Position numbers and translations under genes: made by a program | The notes under the pieces: model-generated | Databases searched by the model: none | What the model was told of the DNA's origin: nothing | The model's input: only the letters and a program-made list of their open reading frames with translations | In this document: positions 39,088-49,715 of the stretch, piece by piece | How positions within the stretch are numbered: position 1 is the stretch's first letter | How the letters are laid out: every line of letters starts with the position of its first letter | NCBI GenBank assembly: GCA_019779905.1 | Contig: JABAKE010000010.1 | Location: forward strand, 80,590 to 144,589 | Direction of reading: 5' to 3' | DNA: 64,000 nt | DNA from: Modestobacter lapidis | GTDB lineage: Bacteria > Actinomycetota > Actinomycetes > Mycobacteriales > Geodermatophilaceae

Positions 39088-39936
39088 GTGCTGCGGTCGG
39101 CATCGGCGCGCGTCCTGCACGAGGACGACGAGGCAGCGGTCCGGGAACTGCTGGCCACCGACCCGGTCGGCGCCTGCATGCTCGCCGGCCGGGTCGAGGT
39201 GTACGGCACCGGCACGTCGCTGGGGGCTCCGTTGTGGGGCCTGTACTCCGGGCGGCAGCTGGACGCGGTGTGCCTGGCCGGCGCCAACCTGATCCCCTTC
39301 GCCCGCCCCGGCGCCGAGCGCGCCGCGGCGGTGGCCTTCGCCGAACGGGCCCGCCGGGCCGGTCGGCGGTGCTCCACCGTCGTCGGCCCGGCCTCGGCCG
39401 TGACGCCGCTGTGGGAGCTGCTGGCGCCGTCCTGGGGGCCGGCCCGCGAGGTCCGGGCCCACCAGCCGCTGATGGCCATCGAGGGGCCGCCGGCGGTGCC
39501 GGCCGAGGCCCGGGTGCGGCCGGTCCGCCCCGACCAGCTCGACGTCCTCCTGCCCGCGGCGGTGGCCATGTTCACCGAGGAGGTCGGCATCAGCCCCCTC
39601 CGGATCGACGGTGGCGCCGGCTACCGCGCCCGGGTCGCCGAGCTGGTCTGCGCCGGCCTGGCGCTGGCCTGGATCGAGGACGGCCAGGTGGTGTTCAAGG
39701 CCGACGTCGGGGCCGTGTCGCGCGAGGCGTGCCAGCTGCAGGGCGTCTGGGTGGCGCCGCGGTGGCGTGGCCGCGGGATCGGTCAGCGCGGCACGGCGGC
39801 CGTCGTCGAGTACGCCCGGACCACGATCGCCCCGGTGGTCAGCCTCTACGTCAACGACTACAACGAGACGGCCCGCGCCGCCTACACCCGGGTCGGCTTC
39901 AGCCAGGTCGGCACCTACGCCTCCATCCTCTTCTGA
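39088..39936 (+). CDS. GNAT acetyltransferase with DUF4081 domain
   Basis: 282 aa. The N-terminal half (residues 20-135) is DUF4081-like. The C-terminal GNAT fold shows VWVAPRWRGRGIGQRGTAAVVE (acetyl-CoA loop) and VSLYVNDYNETARAAYTRVGF. The substrate is unknown. In Mycobacterium the same family follows ispG. GTG 39088. Confidence 0.9.
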   Translation: MLRSASARVLHEDDEAAVRELLATDPVGACMLAGRVEVYGTGTSLGAPLWGLYSGRQLDAVCLAGANLIPFARPGAERAAAVAFAERARRAGRRCSTVVGPASAVTPLWELLAPSWGPAREVRAHQPLMAIEGPPAVPAEARVRPVRPDQLDVLLPAAVAMFTEEVGISPLRIDGGAGYRARVAELVCAGLALAWIEDGQVVFKADVGAVSREACQLQGVWVAPRWRGRGIGQRGTAAVVEYARTTIAPVVSLYVNDYNETARAAYTRVGFSQVGTYASILF

Positions 39937-39994
39937 AGAAGGATCTCGGTGCCGGGTGCTCGGCCCGGTCGCCGGTGTCTGCCAAGGTGGGGAG

Positions 39995-41902
39995 GTGCGG
40001 AGACGGCGGGGGACGGCGCAGGTCATCGGGTCGGCCGGAGTGGCGCTGCTGGTCGTGGCGCCGGTGCTGGCCGGGTGCTCGAGCGACCCGTCCGACGACG
40101 TCCGCGCGGCCGCCCAGGCGTTTCTCGACGACTGGACCGCGGGCGACACCGAGGCCGCCGCGACGCAGACCACCGACCCGGCGGCGACGACCACGCTGCT
40201 GACCCGGACGGCCACCGACCTGCCCGACGCGACGTTGACGGCCGAGGTCGGTGACGTCGTGGTCGAGGACGGGGAGGCGACGGTCGCCTGGGAGGCCACC
40301 TGGGACCTGGTCGCCGCCCCCGACTGGACCTACTCGGCCGCGCTCGACCTCACCGAGGCGGGGGATTCCTGGCAGGTGGTGTCCGCACCGACGATCGTGC
40401 ATCCCGAGCTGGGGGAGGGGCAGCACCTCGAGCTCAGCCGCACCCTCGCCGGGCGCGCCCCGATCACCGATGGCGCGGGCGCCGCGCTGTTCACCCCCAC
40501 CGAGATCGTCAACGTCGGGATCGACCCCGGCCAGGTGACCGACCTGCCGTCGCTGGCCGCCGGCCTGTCGGCCGCCACCGGTATCGCCGCCGAGGAGATC
40601 GTCGCCGACGTGCAGGCCGCACCGGCCGGGCAGTTCGTGCCCGTCATCAGCCTCCGCCGACCGGACTTCGAGGCCATCCGCGCGCAGGTCTTCGACCTGC
40701 CCGGCGCCGTGTTCCCCACCGAGACCCGATCCCTGGCGCCCACCTCCCGCTTCGCCCTCGCGCTGCTGGGCCGGGTGGCACCCGCGACCGCGGAGGTCCT
40801 GGAGGAGACGGTGGACGACGACGGCGAGCCGCGGTACGCAGCCGGTGACGTGCTCGGCACCAGCGGTCTGCAGCGCGCCTTCCAGACCCAGCTGGCCGGC
40901 ACGCCCGGGTTCAGCGTCTCGGTGGTCAGCGACGACGAGGCACTCGAGGACACCGGTGTGGTCGTCGGCTCGGTGGACCCCGTCCCGGGGACACCGGTGC
41001 AGACGCCCCTGGTGCCGGCGCTGCAGAACGCCGCGGACGCCGCCGTCGCCACCCAGCCACTGGCCACCCACCTGGTGGTCGTCCGCCCGGGCACCGGGGA
41101 GCTGCTGGCGGTGAGCTCCAACGCGGCGGCCAACCCGACGAACGCGCTGACCGGCCGGTTCCCGCCCGGCTCGAGCATGAAGACGGTGACGGCGACCGCG
41201 CTGCTGTCGGCCGGCACCGTGGCCCCGTCGTCCCCGGTGGCCTGCCCCGGCACCACCGTGGTCGACGGCCGGGAGTTCGAGAACGAGGACCAGTTCGACC
41301 TGGGCACCGTGCCCTTCACCGAGGCCTTCGCGCAGTCGTGCAACACGACCTTCATCCAGCAGGCCCTGACCCTGCCCGACGGCGCCCTGGCCGCCGCCGC
41401 CGCCTCCTACGGGGTCGGCAGCGACTGGCAGCTGCCGGTGGACGTATTCAGCGGCGAGGTACCCACCACGAGCACCGGCACCGCCAAGGCGGCCGACGCG
41501 ATCGGCCAGGGGCAGGTGCTGATGAGCCCCGCGCAGCTCGCCCTCGTCGCCGCCGGGATCGCCAGCGGCACCCCGGCCGCACCGGTCGAGGTGCCGGGTG
41601 CACCGGTGGCAGGGCCGGCCCCGGCCGGTCCACCGGCCGCGGTGCTGGAGGGGCTGCGGCCGATGATGCGCCAGGTCGTGCTCTCCGGGACCGCCACGGG
41701 CCTGGCCGACCGCGGCGAGGTGTACGGCAAGACGGGCACCGCCGAGTTCGGCCCCGGCACCCCGCCGGACGCGCACGGCTGGTTCATGGGCTACCAGCTC
41801 GGCGGGCCGCAGGGCGACATCGCCTTCGCCGTGCTCGTCGAGGAGGGCCAGTCCAGCAGTGTCGCGGTGGACGTCGCCGACACCTTCCTCGGCGCCCTCT
41901 GA
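39995..41902 (+). CDS. Penicillin-binding lipoprotein (class B transpeptidase)
   Basis: 635 aa. Lipobox VLAGC (Cys ~28) after a short basic N-terminus; NTF2-like MecA_N domain (~35-145), dimerisation domain, then transpeptidase with Ser393-x-x-Lys396 (GSSMKTV), Ser448-Cys-Asn450 and Lys579-Thr-Gly581 (YGKTGTAEF). Cross-links peptidoglycan on the outer membrane face. It resembles the mycobacterial PBP-lipo, which sits in the same neighbourhood. GTG 39995 with GGGGAG directly upstream. Confidence 0.92.
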   Translation: MRRRRGTAQVIGSAGVALLVVAPVLAGCSSDPSDDVRAAAQAFLDDWTAGDTEAAATQTTDPAATTTLLTRTATDLPDATLTAEVGDVVVEDGEATVAWEATWDLVAAPDWTYSAALDLTEAGDSWQVVSAPTIVHPELGEGQHLELSRTLAGRAPITDGAGAALFTPTEIVNVGIDPGQVTDLPSLAAGLSAATGIAAEEIVADVQAAPAGQFVPVISLRRPDFEAIRAQVFDLPGAVFPTETRSLAPTSRFALALLGRVAPATAEVLEETVDDDGEPRYAAGDVLGTSGLQRAFQTQLAGTPGFSVSVVSDDEALEDTGVVVGSVDPVPGTPVQTPLVPALQNAADAAVATQPLATHLVVVRPGTGELLAVSSNAAANPTNALTGRFPPGSSMKTVTATALLSAGTVAPSSPVACPGTTVVDGREFENEDQFDLGTVPFTEAFAQSCNTTFIQQALTLPDGALAAAAASYGVGSDWQLPVDVFSGEVPTTSTGTAKAADAIGQGQVLMSPAQLALVAAGIASGTPAAPVEVPGAPVAGPAPAGPPAAVLEGLRPMMRQVVLSGTATGLADRGEVYGKTGTAEFGPGTPPDAHGWFMGYQLGGPQGDIAFAVLVEEGQSSSVAVDVADTFLGAL

Positions 41903-41926
41903 CACCGCCCTGGCCCGTCCGATCGT

Positions 41927-41955
41927 GGCCGGAGCCCGCGAAGCGTGGGCCGGCC
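41927..41955. terminator. Imperfect bidirectional terminator hairpin
   Basis: GGCCGG/CCGGCC outer stem and CCC-GC/GC-GGG inner stem around GAA, with small bulges, lying between the convergent PBP and DUF4439 genes. Confidence 0.5.
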
Positions 41956-41978
41956 GGGGCCCTTCCAGGGGCTGCTGC

Positions 41979-42458
41979 TCAGGAGCCGGGGAGGCCGGGG
42001 AACGCCGTGGTGACCGGGGTCAGACCGGCCGCGGCGCGCCACGCGACGGCCCGTACCTCGGCATCGGCCAGCACGACCACCGCCCACGCGCGGGTGGACC
42101 GCTCGCCGGCCTGGTCCAGCACCCACGCCCACGCCGCGGCGACGCCGTCCTCGAGGGTGACCGCCAGCGCGGCGGCGTCGACCGGTGACAGCACCGGGAA
42201 CGGCAGGGCGTACGCCGCCTCGGCGGGCACCGGGTCCACGCCCCGGGCGTCCAGCAGCCCGGCCACCTCGTCGCGGACGTCGCGGTGGGCGGCCAGCGCG
42301 ACGTCGGCCGGCTCGCGGTCGGTTCCCGGCAGCGCGGCGCCGACGACGCCGTAGCCCCACACCGCCACGTGGGCGGCGGCGAGCGCGTCCTGCAGGGCTG
42401 CCTCCTCGGGGCCGACCGCGGTGCGCCCGGAGGTCGGCGTGCTCTCGCCGTCAGCCAC
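41979..42458 (-). CDS. DUF4439 ferritin-like protein
   Basis: 159 aa, Ala-rich four-helix pattern: AALQDALAAAHVAVWGYGVVGAAL, then AAHRDVRDEVAGLLDARG, a PAEAAYALPFPV stretch, and two further helices. DUF4439 proteins resemble ferritin folds but the usual diiron ligands are not obvious. Conserved next to rimP-nusA in actinobacteria; function unknown. Second gene of a two-gene minus operon. Confidence 0.82.
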   Translation of the reverse strand: MADGESTPTSGRTAVGPEEAALQDALAAAHVAVWGYGVVGAALPGTDREPADVALAAHRDVRDEVAGLLDARGVDPVPAEAAYALPFPVLSPVDAAALAVTLEDGVAAAWAWVLDQAGERSTRAWAVVVLADAEVRAVAWRAAAGLTPVTTAFPGLPGS

Positions 42459-42488
42459 GAGCGGCGCTCCTCCCAGGTCGTCGCGTGT

Positions 42489-42986
42489 TCATGCCAGCCG
42501 CCCCTCCGCCCCGCGCAGACCGGCGGCGATGCTGCCGAGCAGCGCCGCCCGGGCGCCGGTGAAGTCCGGGCAGGCCGCCGCGTGCGCGGCGGCCGCCCGG
42601 CCCACCTCGGCGCGCAGCAGGGCCCGGACCCCGGCCGGGTCGCCCGGCGCCGAGGAGGGTCCTGCGGTCGGGTCCGCCGCCGCCCCCGGTGCGGCCGCCA
42701 CCAGCCGCTCGAGCTGCGCCCGGGCCTGGGCGGCCAGCACGGCGACCTCCGTGGCCACCTCGGCGGAGCCGGCCGAGGCGCGGTCGTAGGCCGCCACCAG
42801 TGCCGCCTGCACCGCCACCTGCTCGGCGAGCCGGTCGACCTGGGCGGGGGTGACCGCGTCGGCGGTGTCGCCGTCCGACGACGTGCAGCCCGCGGCCACC
42901 GCCGCCGTCCCCGCCACGGCGGCGGCCAGCAGCGCGCGCCGGGAGAAGGCGCCCGCCGGGACGGCACCGGGGGAGGAGTCGGACAT
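42489..42986 (-). CDS. Small alpha-helical lipoprotein, possibly Tat-exported
   Basis: 165 aa from ATG 42986. [20 protein letters not shown] combines a twin-Arg start with a lipobox, Cys at ~35. The mature part is Ala-rich helices ([21 protein letters not shown]) with one further Cys. Thirty nt before the DUF4439 gene, with which it probably works. Unknown function. Confidence 0.75.
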   Translation of the reverse strand: MSDSSPGAVPAGAFSRRALLAAAVAGTAAVAAGCTSSDGDTADAVTPAQVDRLAEQVAVQAALVAAYDRASAGSAEVATEVAVLAAQARAQLERLVAAAPGAAADPTAGPSSAPGDPAGVRALLRAEVGRAAAAHAAACPDFTGARAALLGSIAAGLRGAEGRLA

Positions 42987-43269
42987 CGCCGCCCATCCTC
43001 GCAGTCCTCGGCGGCCCGTCCCCGCAACGTCCCCGCAACGACCCGGCGACGACCCGGTGACGACCGGTGTCGGCGCGGTGCCGCCGGGTCCGGCAGGGTG
43101 CGGCCCGTGCGCCCGGTCGACTCGCGCGGGGAGCGGTAGCCTGACGGTTCCTGCGCAGCATGCCGCCGGCCCGTCGACCGGAGCCGGCAGACCGCCGGGT
43201 CGCTCCGGCCTCCCGTGCCGGTCCGGGCGACCAGACTGCACAGCAACGCGCACAGCGAGGAGGCAGCCC

Positions 43270-43968
43270 GTGTCCAGCCGAGGACCATCCGCCGCCGACC
43301 GCACCACCGACCGGCTCACTGCCGCGGTCGAGCCGGTGGTCACCGCCGCCGGGTACGACCTCGAGGAGCTGGTCGTCCGCGCGGCCGGCCAGCGCTCGGT
43401 GGTCCGGGTCGTCATCGACCGGGACGAGGGCACCAGCCTCGACGACGTCGCCGAGGTCAGCCGGGCGGTCTCCGAGGTGCTCGACGCCGACGAGCAGGAC
43501 GCCGGCCGGGCGCCCTTCGTGCTGGAGGTCACCAGCCCCGGGGTGGACCGCCCGCTGACGGCGCCCCGCCACTGGCGGCGCAACGCCGGCCGCCTGGTCA
43601 CCGTGGAGGTCGGGCCCGAGACGGCCCGCGAGCAGGTGACCTCGCGGCTGCTGCGGGTCACCGACGACGGCGTCGTCCTCGCGGTGGAGAAGGGTGGCAC
43701 GAAGAAGGGTCAGGTGCGCCGCACCGTCGGCGAGCGCGCCGTGCCCTGGGCAGAGCTGGGTGAGGGCCGGGTGCAGGTGGAGTTCAGCCGCCCGGCCGGG
43801 CACCGGGATGCCGGCCTGGTCGTCACCGGGCCCGCCGACGACGAGCCGGACGACGACACCGGCGAGGACGAGATCCACCCAGACGAGATCGACACAGACG
43901 AGATCGACGAGCTGGACGAGGTGGCGCTGGACCAGCGCCACCCGACCGGGTCCGGAGGAGAGCAGTGA
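43270..43968 (+). CDS. rimP: Ribosome maturation factor RimP
   Basis: 232 aa from GTG 43270 (GCGAGGAGG upstream). N-terminal alpha/beta domain ([33 protein letters not shown]) and SH3-like domain ([15 protein letters not shown]) end near residue 180. The tail is very acidic ([12 protein letters not shown]). Acts in 30S assembly. Head of rimP-nusA-ylxR-infB. The ~280-nt gap upstream has a TAGCCT that may be a -10 box and GC hairpins, but no clear -35. Confidence 0.94.
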   Translation: MSSRGPSAADRTTDRLTAAVEPVVTAAGYDLEELVVRAAGQRSVVRVVIDRDEGTSLDDVAEVSRAVSEVLDADEQDAGRAPFVLEVTSPGVDRPLTAPRHWRRNAGRLVTVEVGPETAREQVTSRLLRVTDDGVVLAVEKGGTKKGQVRRTVGERAVPWAELGEGRVQVEFSRPAGHRDAGLVVTGPADDEPDDDTGEDEIHPDEIDTDEIDELDEVALDQRHPTGSGGEQ

Positions 43969-45080
43969 ACATCGACGTGACCGCACTGAAGGCGGTCGAG
44001 CGGGAGAAGGGCATCCCCGCGGACACCGTGCTCCAGGCGATCGAGACCGCCCTGGTGACCGCCTACCGGCACGCCGAGGGGGCCGCCAAGCACGTGCGCG
44101 TGCACGTGGACCGCAAGAGCGGTGAGGTCGCCGTGCTGGCCCAGGAGCTCGGCCCCGACGGCGAGGTCGTGCACGAATGGGACGACACCCCCCGCGACTT
44201 CGGCCGGATCGCGGCCAGCACCGCCAAGCAGGTCATCATCCAGCGGCTGCGGGACGCCGAGCACGAGCAGACCTTCGGCGAGTACGCCGGTAAGGAGGGC
44301 GACATCGTCAGCGGCATCGTGCAGGCGCACGACCGCCGCAACATCCAGGGCATGGTGCTGGTCGACATCGGCAAGGTGGAGGCGAACCTGCCGCCGACCG
44401 AGCAGGTCCCCGGCGAGGACTACAAGCACGGCAGCCGGATCAAGGCCTACGTGGTCTCGGTGGCGCGCACGTTCCGTGGACCCCAGGTCACCTTGTCCCG
44501 GACGCACCCGAACCTGGTGCGCAAGCTGTTCGCGCTGGAGGCGCCCGAGGTCGCCGACGGCAGCGTGGAGATCATGGCCGTGGCCCGCGAGGCGGGACAC
44601 CGGTCGAAGATCGCCGTCCGCACCTCGGTGCCCGGGCTCAACGCCAAGGGCGCCTGCATCGGGCCGATGGGCCAGCGGGTGCGCAACGTGATGAGCGACC
44701 TGCACGGCGAGAAGATCGACATCGTCGACTGGTCGGACGACGACGCCTCGTTCGTCGCCTCGGCGCTCTCCCCGGCCCGGGTGACCAGCGCCCGGGTGGT
44801 CGACCCCGCCGCCCGGGCCGTGCAGGTCGTCGTGCCCGACTACCAGCTCTCCCTCGCCATCGGCAAGGAGGGGCAGAACGCCCGGCTGGCGGCCCGGCTC
44901 ACCGGCTGCCGGATCGACATCCGCAGCGATGCGCAGCCCGATGGCGCCGAGGGCCCGGCGTCGCCGGGTGTCGGGCGGGCGCCGCTGCGTTCCGGCGCGC
45001 GGCCGCCCGGCCGCGTCCCGTCGGGCGGTGCGCGACCGCCTGCGCGGCGCGCGGAACATCCCGGCTCGACGGCGCGCTAG
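43965..45080 (+). CDS. nusA: Transcription factor NusA
   Basis: 371 aa: N-terminal RNAP-binding domain (1-~110), S1 domain ([25 protein letters not shown]), KH1 ([30 protein letters not shown]) and KH2 ([19 protein letters not shown]). No acidic repeats, as usual for actinobacteria. The last ~50 residues are Arg/Pro-rich. GTG start overlaps the rimP stop. Acts with boxA on rRNA operons such as the one starting at the right edge. Confidence 0.96.
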   Translation: MNIDVTALKAVEREKGIPADTVLQAIETALVTAYRHAEGAAKHVRVHVDRKSGEVAVLAQELGPDGEVVHEWDDTPRDFGRIAASTAKQVIIQRLRDAEHEQTFGEYAGKEGDIVSGIVQAHDRRNIQGMVLVDIGKVEANLPPTEQVPGEDYKHGSRIKAYVVSVARTFRGPQVTLSRTHPNLVRKLFALEAPEVADGSVEIMAVAREAGHRSKIAVRTSVPGLNAKGACIGPMGQRVRNVMSDLHGEKIDIVDWSDDDASFVASALSPARVTSARVVDPAARAVQVVVPDYQLSLAIGKEGQNARLAARLTGCRIDIRSDAQPDGAEGPASPGVGRAPLRSGARPPGRVPSGGARPPARRAEHPGSTAR

Positions 45081-45088
45081 ACTTCACG

Positions 45089-45481
45089 ATGGCCGACCCG
45101 TCGACCCCGGTCCGCACCTGTGTGGGGTGCCGGGGACGCGCTCCGGTCACCGAACTGCTGCGGGTCGTCGTGCGGAACTCCGGGTTGACCCCGGATCCCG
45201 GGCGGCGGCTCCCCGGTCGGGGTGCGTCACTGCACCCCACCGCGGAGTGCCTGCGCGCAGCGGTCCGGCGGCGGGCCTTCCCGCGCGCGCTGCGGTGCAG
45301 CACGCCGCTGGAGACCGGTCCGCTGGAGGAGCACGTCGCGCAACAGGTCACCCGACCGGTTGCCGGGGTGCACCCCGGCGGGCGCACCATGGCAGGACCA
45401 CCGACGGACCGGCACCCGGCCGGTCCGCACGTCGAGAGCAGGACGTCCTCGGATGAGCCACCTGTGAAGTCGTCACGATGA
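45089..45481 (+). CDS. ylxR: YlxR-family RNA-binding protein
   Basis: 130 aa; the YlxR (DUF448) core is RTCVGCRGRAPVTELLRVVV and PGRGASLHPTAECLRAAVRRRAF, then a disordered tail. Associated with NusA/IF2 operons; RNA binding is inferred from the fold. Eight nt after nusA. Confidence 0.92.
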   Translation: MADPSTPVRTCVGCRGRAPVTELLRVVVRNSGLTPDPGRRLPGRGASLHPTAECLRAAVRRRAFPRALRCSTPLETGPLEEHVAQQVTRPVAGVHPGGRTMAGPPTDRHPAGPHVESRTSSDEPPVKSSR

Positions 45482-45542
45482 CCATGTACCACTGACTTAG
45501 GGGTCGAGCGGGCCAGCCGCCGGCCTCACCAAGAGGAGACCC

Positions 45543-48539
45543 GTGCCAGGCAAGGCCCGCGTACACGAGCTCGCGAAAGAGCTCGGTATCGACAGCAAGA
45601 CAGTGCTCGCCAAGCTCAAGGAGCAGGGCGAGTTCGTGAAGTCCGCCTCGTCCACCGTCGAGGCCCCCGTGGCCCGGCGGCTGCGTGAGGCGTACTCCGG
45701 CTCCGGTGGTGGGGGCAACGGCGCGTCCGGCCCCCGACCCGGCCCCCGTCCGTCCGCGCCGGCGCCGCAGCCCGCGGCCCCCACGCCCGCCCCGGTCGCC
45801 TCGGCGCCGGTTGCGCCCAGCCCGGCTCCGCAGGCGCCGGCGGCGCCGGTCGCACCCCCGGTGCAGCAGTCCCCGGCGGCGTCCGCCCCGGTGGCTCCGG
45901 CACCCGGCCCGCGGCCCGGGCCGCGTCCCGCTCCGCAGCAGCCTGCTGCGCAGCAGCCGACCGCTCCGGCGCAGCAGCCGCCCGCTCCGGCCCAGCAGCC
46001 CCCGGCGGCTCCGCCGCAGCAGCCCCCGGCGGCTCCGCCGCAGGGTGCCCGTCCGGCCGCACCGACCCCCGGTGCGGCGCGTCCCGCCGCGGCCGGCCCG
46101 CGGCCCGGCCCTCGTCCGGCGCCGCGTCCGGGCAACAACCCCTTCAGCAGCGCACCCCGCCCGGCCGCGCCCGGTCGTCCGGCTGCGCCCGGTGCCGGTG
46201 CTCCCGGCCAGGGCGTACCCGGTCAGGGTGCACCGGGGCAGGGCGGTCCCCGTCCCGCTCCGGGTGCCGGCGGCCCGCGTCCCGGTCCCGGCGGGCCGCG
46301 CCCCTCGGCCGGTCCCGGCGGTCCCCGTCCGGCGGCCGGTCCCGGTGGGCCGCGTCCCAACCCGGGCATGATGCCGCAGCGCCCGAGCCCGGGCATGATG
46401 CCCGGACGCCCGTCCGGCCCCGGCGGTCGCCCCGGTGGCGCCCCGGCCGGTCGTGGCCGCCCCGGTGGCCCCGGTGGCCCCGGTGGCGGTGGCGGTTTCC
46501 GTCCCGGCGGCGGCGCCGGCGGCCCCGGTGGTGGCGGCGGCGCCCCGGCCGGTGGTTTCCGGCCCGGTGGCGGCGGCGGTGGCCGTGGTCGCGGCCGTGG
46601 TGGCTCGGGTGCCGGAACCGCGGGCGCCTTCGGGCGGCCCGGTGGTCGCGGTCCGGTCCGCGGGCGCAAGAGCAAGAAGCAGCGGCGTCAGGAGTTCGAC
46701 TCCATGGCGGCGCCCTCCATGGGCGGCGTCCAGCTGCCCCGGGGCAACGGGCAGACCGTCCGGCTTCCCCGTGGCGCCTCGCTGACCGACCTGGCCGAGC
46801 GGATCAACGCCCAGCCGGCCGCGCTGGTCACCGCCCTGTTCCACCTGGGCGAGATGGTCACCGCGACGCAGTCGGTCAACGACGACACGTTGCAGCTCCT
46901 CGGCTCCGAGATCGGCTGGGTCATCCAGGTCGTCAGCCCGGAGGACGAGGATCGCGAGCTGCTCGAGACGTTCGATCTCACCTTCGGTGACGAGGAGGGC
47001 GAGGAAGGCGACTGGGACATCCGTCCGCCGGTCGTGACCGTCATGGGTCACGTCGACCACGGAAAGACCAAGCTGCTGGACGCGCTGCGCCACACGAACG
47101 TGGTCTCGAAGGAGGCCGGCGGCATCACCCAGCACATCGGCGCCTACCAGATCGTCACCGAGCTGGAGCACAACGAGCGGCCGATCACCTTCATCGACAC
47201 CCCGGGTCACGAGTCGTTCACCGCAATGCGTGCCCGCGGGGCGAAGGTCACCGACATCGTGGTGCTCGTGGTCGCCGCCGACGACGGCGTCATGCCGCAG
47301 ACGGTCGAGGCGCTCAACCACGCCCAGGCCGCCGAGGTGCCGATCGTGGTCGCGGTCAACAAGATCGACAAGGAGGGGGCCAACCCCGCCAAGATCCGTC
47401 AGCAGCTCACCGAGTACGGCCTGGTGGCCGAGGAGTACGGCGGCGACACGATGTTCGTCGACGTCTCCGCCACCACCCGGCAGGGCCTCGACGAGCTCAC
47501 GACGGCGATCCTGCTGACCGCGGACGCCTCCCTGGACCTGCGCGCCAACACCGAGCAGGACCCCCAGGGTGTGGTCATCGAGGGCAAGCTGGACAAGGGC
47601 CGGGGCCCGGTGGCGACCGTGCTGGTCCAGCGCGGCACCCTGCGCCAGGGCGACTCGATCGTGGCCGGTGACGCCTACGGGCGCGTCCGGTCGCTGCTCG
47701 ACGAGCACGGCACCAAGCTCAAGGAGGCCCTGCCGTCGCGGCCGGTGCAGGTCGTCGGCCTGACCTCCGTGCCGCGGGCCGGTGACACGTTCCTCGTCGT
47801 CGACGAGGACCGCGTCGCCCGGCAGATCGCCGACCGCCGCCAGGCCCGCATCCGCAACGCGCAGAACGCCTCCATGCGCAAGCGGATCAGCCTGGAGGAC
47901 CTCGACGCGGCGCTCCGCGAGACCCGTCAGCTCAACCTGATCATCAAGGGTGACAACTCGGGCACCGTCGAGGCGCTCGAAGAGGCGCTGATGAAGATCG
48001 AGGTGAGCGACGACATCTCGCTGCGGGTCATCCACCGCGGCGTCGGTGGCATCACCAAGAGCGACATCGACCTCGCGCTGGCCGACGACGTCATCGTCCT
48101 GGGCTTCAACGTCCGGGCCGAAGGGCAGGCCACCGAGCTGGCCAACCGCGAGGGGGTGGACGTCCGGTACTACACGGTCATCTACCAGGCCATCGAGGAG
48201 ATCGAGGCCGCGCTCAAGGGGATGCTCAAGCCCGTCTACGAGGAGGTCCAGCTCGGCACGGCGGAGGTCCGCGAGGTCTTCCGGGTGCCCAAGATCGGCA
48301 ACGTCGCCGGTTCGCTGGTCCGCAGCGGGACGATCGTGCGCAACTCCAAGGCGCGCCTGGTCCGCGACGGCGCCGTGGTCGCCGACAACCTGTCGGTCGA
48401 CTCGCTGCGCCGCTTCAAGGACGACGCGACCGAGGTCCGCGAGGGCTACGAGTGCGGCATCGGCCTCGGGTCGTTCAACGACATCAAGGTCGACGACGTG
48501 ATCCAGACGTTCGAGCTGCGCGAGAAGCCGCGAGAGTAG
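45543..48539 (+). CDS. infB: Translation initiation factor IF-2
   Basis: 998 aa, GTG start with AAGAGGAG upstream. IF2-N domain ([31 protein letters not shown]), then a ~320-residue Pro/Ala/Gly/Arg-rich linker (about residues 55-375). The core follows: second N domain, GTPase with G1 GHVDHGKT (502-509), DTPGH, NKID, then domains II-IV. Places fMet-tRNA on the ribosome. The linker is much longer than in enterobacteria. Confidence 0.97.
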   Translation: MPGKARVHELAKELGIDSKTVLAKLKEQGEFVKSASSTVEAPVARRLREAYSGSGGGGNGASGPRPGPRPSAPAPQPAAPTPAPVASAPVAPSPAPQAPAAPVAPPVQQSPAASAPVAPAPGPRPGPRPAPQQPAAQQPTAPAQQPPAPAQQPPAAPPQQPPAAPPQGARPAAPTPGAARPAAAGPRPGPRPAPRPGNNPFSSAPRPAAPGRPAAPGAGAPGQGVPGQGAPGQGGPRPAPGAGGPRPGPGGPRPSAGPGGPRPAAGPGGPRPNPGMMPQRPSPGMMPGRPSGPGGRPGGAPAGRGRPGGPGGPGGGGGFRPGGGAGGPGGGGGAPAGGFRPGGGGGGRGRGRGGSGAGTAGAFGRPGGRGPVRGRKSKKQRRQEFDSMAAPSMGGVQLPRGNGQTVRLPRGASLTDLAERINAQPAALVTALFHLGEMVTATQSVNDDTLQLLGSEIGWVIQVVSPEDEDRELLETFDLTFGDEEGEEGDWDIRPPVVTVMGHVDHGKTKLLDALRHTNVVSKEAGGITQHIGAYQIVTELEHNERPITFIDTPGHESFTAMRARGAKVTDIVVLVVAADDGVMPQTVEALNHAQAAEVPIVVAVNKIDKEGANPAKIRQQLTEYGLVAEEYGGDTMFVDVSATTRQGLDELTTAILLTADASLDLRANTEQDPQGVVIEGKLDKGRGPVATVLVQRGTLRQGDSIVAGDAYGRVRSLLDEHGTKLKEALPSRPVQVVGLTSVPRAGDTFLVVDEDRVARQIADRRQARIRNAQNASMRKRISLEDLDAALRETRQLNLIIKGDNSGTVEALEEALMKIEVSDDISLRVIHRGVGGITKSDIDLALADDVIVLGFNVRAEGQATELANREGVDVRYYTVIYQAIEEIEAALKGMLKPVYEEVQLGTAEVREVFRVPKIGNVAGSLVRSGTIVRNSKARLVRDGAVVADNLSVDSLRRFKDDATEVREGYECGIGLGSFNDIKVDDVIQTFELREKPRE

Positions 48540-48598
48540 AAGGACCCCTTCGCCCCCCACTGCTCGCGAGCTCGCAGCGGGCCCCTGCGAAGGGGCCC
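48540..48598 (+). repeat. Dispersed hairpin repeat, copy E
   Basis: Begins right at the infB stop. AAGGACCCCTTCGCC to GGGCCCCTGCGAAGGGGCC with centre TGCTCGCGAGCTCGCAG. Likely closes the infB operon. Confidence 0.8.
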
Positions 48599-48672
48599 GC
48601 TCCGGGTGCGAGTGGTGGGGCGGCGAGGATGTTCCAGCACGACGTCCCCAGCGGCAGGTCGGAGGGAGCCGG

Positions 48673-48969
48673 ATGTTCACCGGCACGCTCAGCGCCGATC
48701 TGCTGCTGGGCGACGTCCACTCGCTCAAGGCAAAGCGCGCCGTGGTCCGGCCGATCCTGGCCGACCTGCGGCGCCGCTACGCCGTCGCCGCCGCGGAGGT
48801 GGAGGGCAACGACCTGCACCGCCGCGTGCAGGTCGGCGTGGCGACGGTGGCCGGCGATGCGGGGCAGGCGACCGAGGTCCTCGACGCCTGCGAGCGGTTG
48901 CTGGCCGAGCGGCCGGAGGTGACGCTGCTGTCGACCCACCGGCAGCTCGTGTCCGACTCCGACGAATGA
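48673..48969 (+). CDS. DUF503 (YlxP-like) protein
   Basis: 98 aa, complete DUF503: [50 protein letters not shown]. Conserved between infB and rbfA in Gram-positives; a role in ribosome assembly is suspected from context only. ATG with GGAGGGAG upstream. Confidence 0.92.
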   Translation: MFTGTLSADLLLGDVHSLKAKRAVVRPILADLRRRYAVAAAEVEGNDLHRRVQVGVATVAGDAGQATEVLDACERLLAERPEVTLLSTHRQLVSDSDE

Positions 48970-48971
48970 GG

Positions 48972-49030
48972 AAGGACCCCCTCGCCCTCCCACCGCTCGC
49001 AAGCTCGCGGAGGGCCCCTGCGAGGGGGCC
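48972..49030 (+). repeat. Dispersed hairpin repeat, copy F
   Basis: Three bases after the DUF503 stop; AAGGACCCCCTCGCC to GGGCCCCTGCGAGGGGGCC with centre CGCTCGCAAGCTCGCGG. Confidence 0.8.
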
Positions 49031-49040
49031 GTGTGTAGCT

Positions 49041-49069
49041 GGCCGGGGCCCTGGACCAGGGCCCCGGCC
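49041..49069 (+). terminator. Intrinsic terminator after repeat F
   Basis: 12-bp perfect stem GGCCGGGGCCCT/AGGGCCCCGGCC with a 5-nt loop, 10 nt after copy F and 65 nt before rbfA. Two hairpins in a row should uncouple rbfA from infB. Confidence 0.75.
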
Positions 49070-49133
49070 GGTGCCGTCCATCCCGCGCCGGCGCCCCACC
49101 GGACGCCCGCGCCGAGCACAGGAGGACCGACCG

Positions 49134-49715
49134 ATGGCCGACCCGGCACGGGCACGCCGACTGGCGGTGCGCATCCGCCAGATCGTCTCCGCCACCATCG
49201 AGATGCAGATCAAGGACCCGCGGCTGGGCATGGTGACCATCACCGACGCCCGGGTGACCAGCGACCTGCGTGAGGCCACGGTCTTCTACACCGTCTACGG
49301 CGACGAGACCGAGGTCGCCGACTCCGCCCGCGCCCTGGCCAGTGCCACCGGCGTCCTCCGGTCCACGGTGGGCAAGCAGACCGGCATCAAGTTCGTCCCG
49401 ACGCTCGCCTTCGTCGCCGACATCGTCCCGGACACCGCCCGGGAGCTGGAGATCGCGTTGGAGCGGGTCCGGCACGCCGATGCAGAGCTGGCCCGGGCCC
49501 GGGAGGGCGCCCAGTACGCCGGCGACGCCGACCCGTACCGCCATCCGGTCGAGGCCGACGACACCGACGACACCGACGAGACCGCCGCCGACGACGACCT
49601 CCGGGGCGCCGACCCGGCGCCCACCTCCGAGCGGGACGGCCTCGACCGCGACGTCCTGTCCGGGGACGGGCTCCCCACGTCCACGCAGGCCGAGCCCACC
49701 AGGAGCACCCCATGA
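49134..49715 (+). CDS. rbfA: Ribosome-binding factor A with acidic tail
   Basis: 193 aa from ATG 49134 (GGAGG upstream). RbfA KH-like core ([41 protein letters not shown]) ends near residue 120. The tail is rich in Asp/Thr ([14 protein letters not shown]). Late 30S maturation. Overlaps the next ATG by 4 nt. Confidence 0.94.
   Translation: MADPARARRLAVRIRQIVSATIEMQIKDPRLGMVTITDARVTSDLREATVFYTVYGDETEVADSARALASATGVLRSTVGKQTGIKFVPTLAFVADIVPDTARELEIALERVRHADAELARAREGAQYAGDADPYRHPVEADDTDDTDETAADDDLRGADPAPTSERDGLDRDVLSGDGLPTSTQAEPTRSTP

Noticed and set aside
36006..39590. A 1194-codon minus-strand open frame opposite the dxr-protease-ispG genes
   Set aside because: It crosses three well-supported genes, has no ribosome site and its translation is compositionally biased without motifs.
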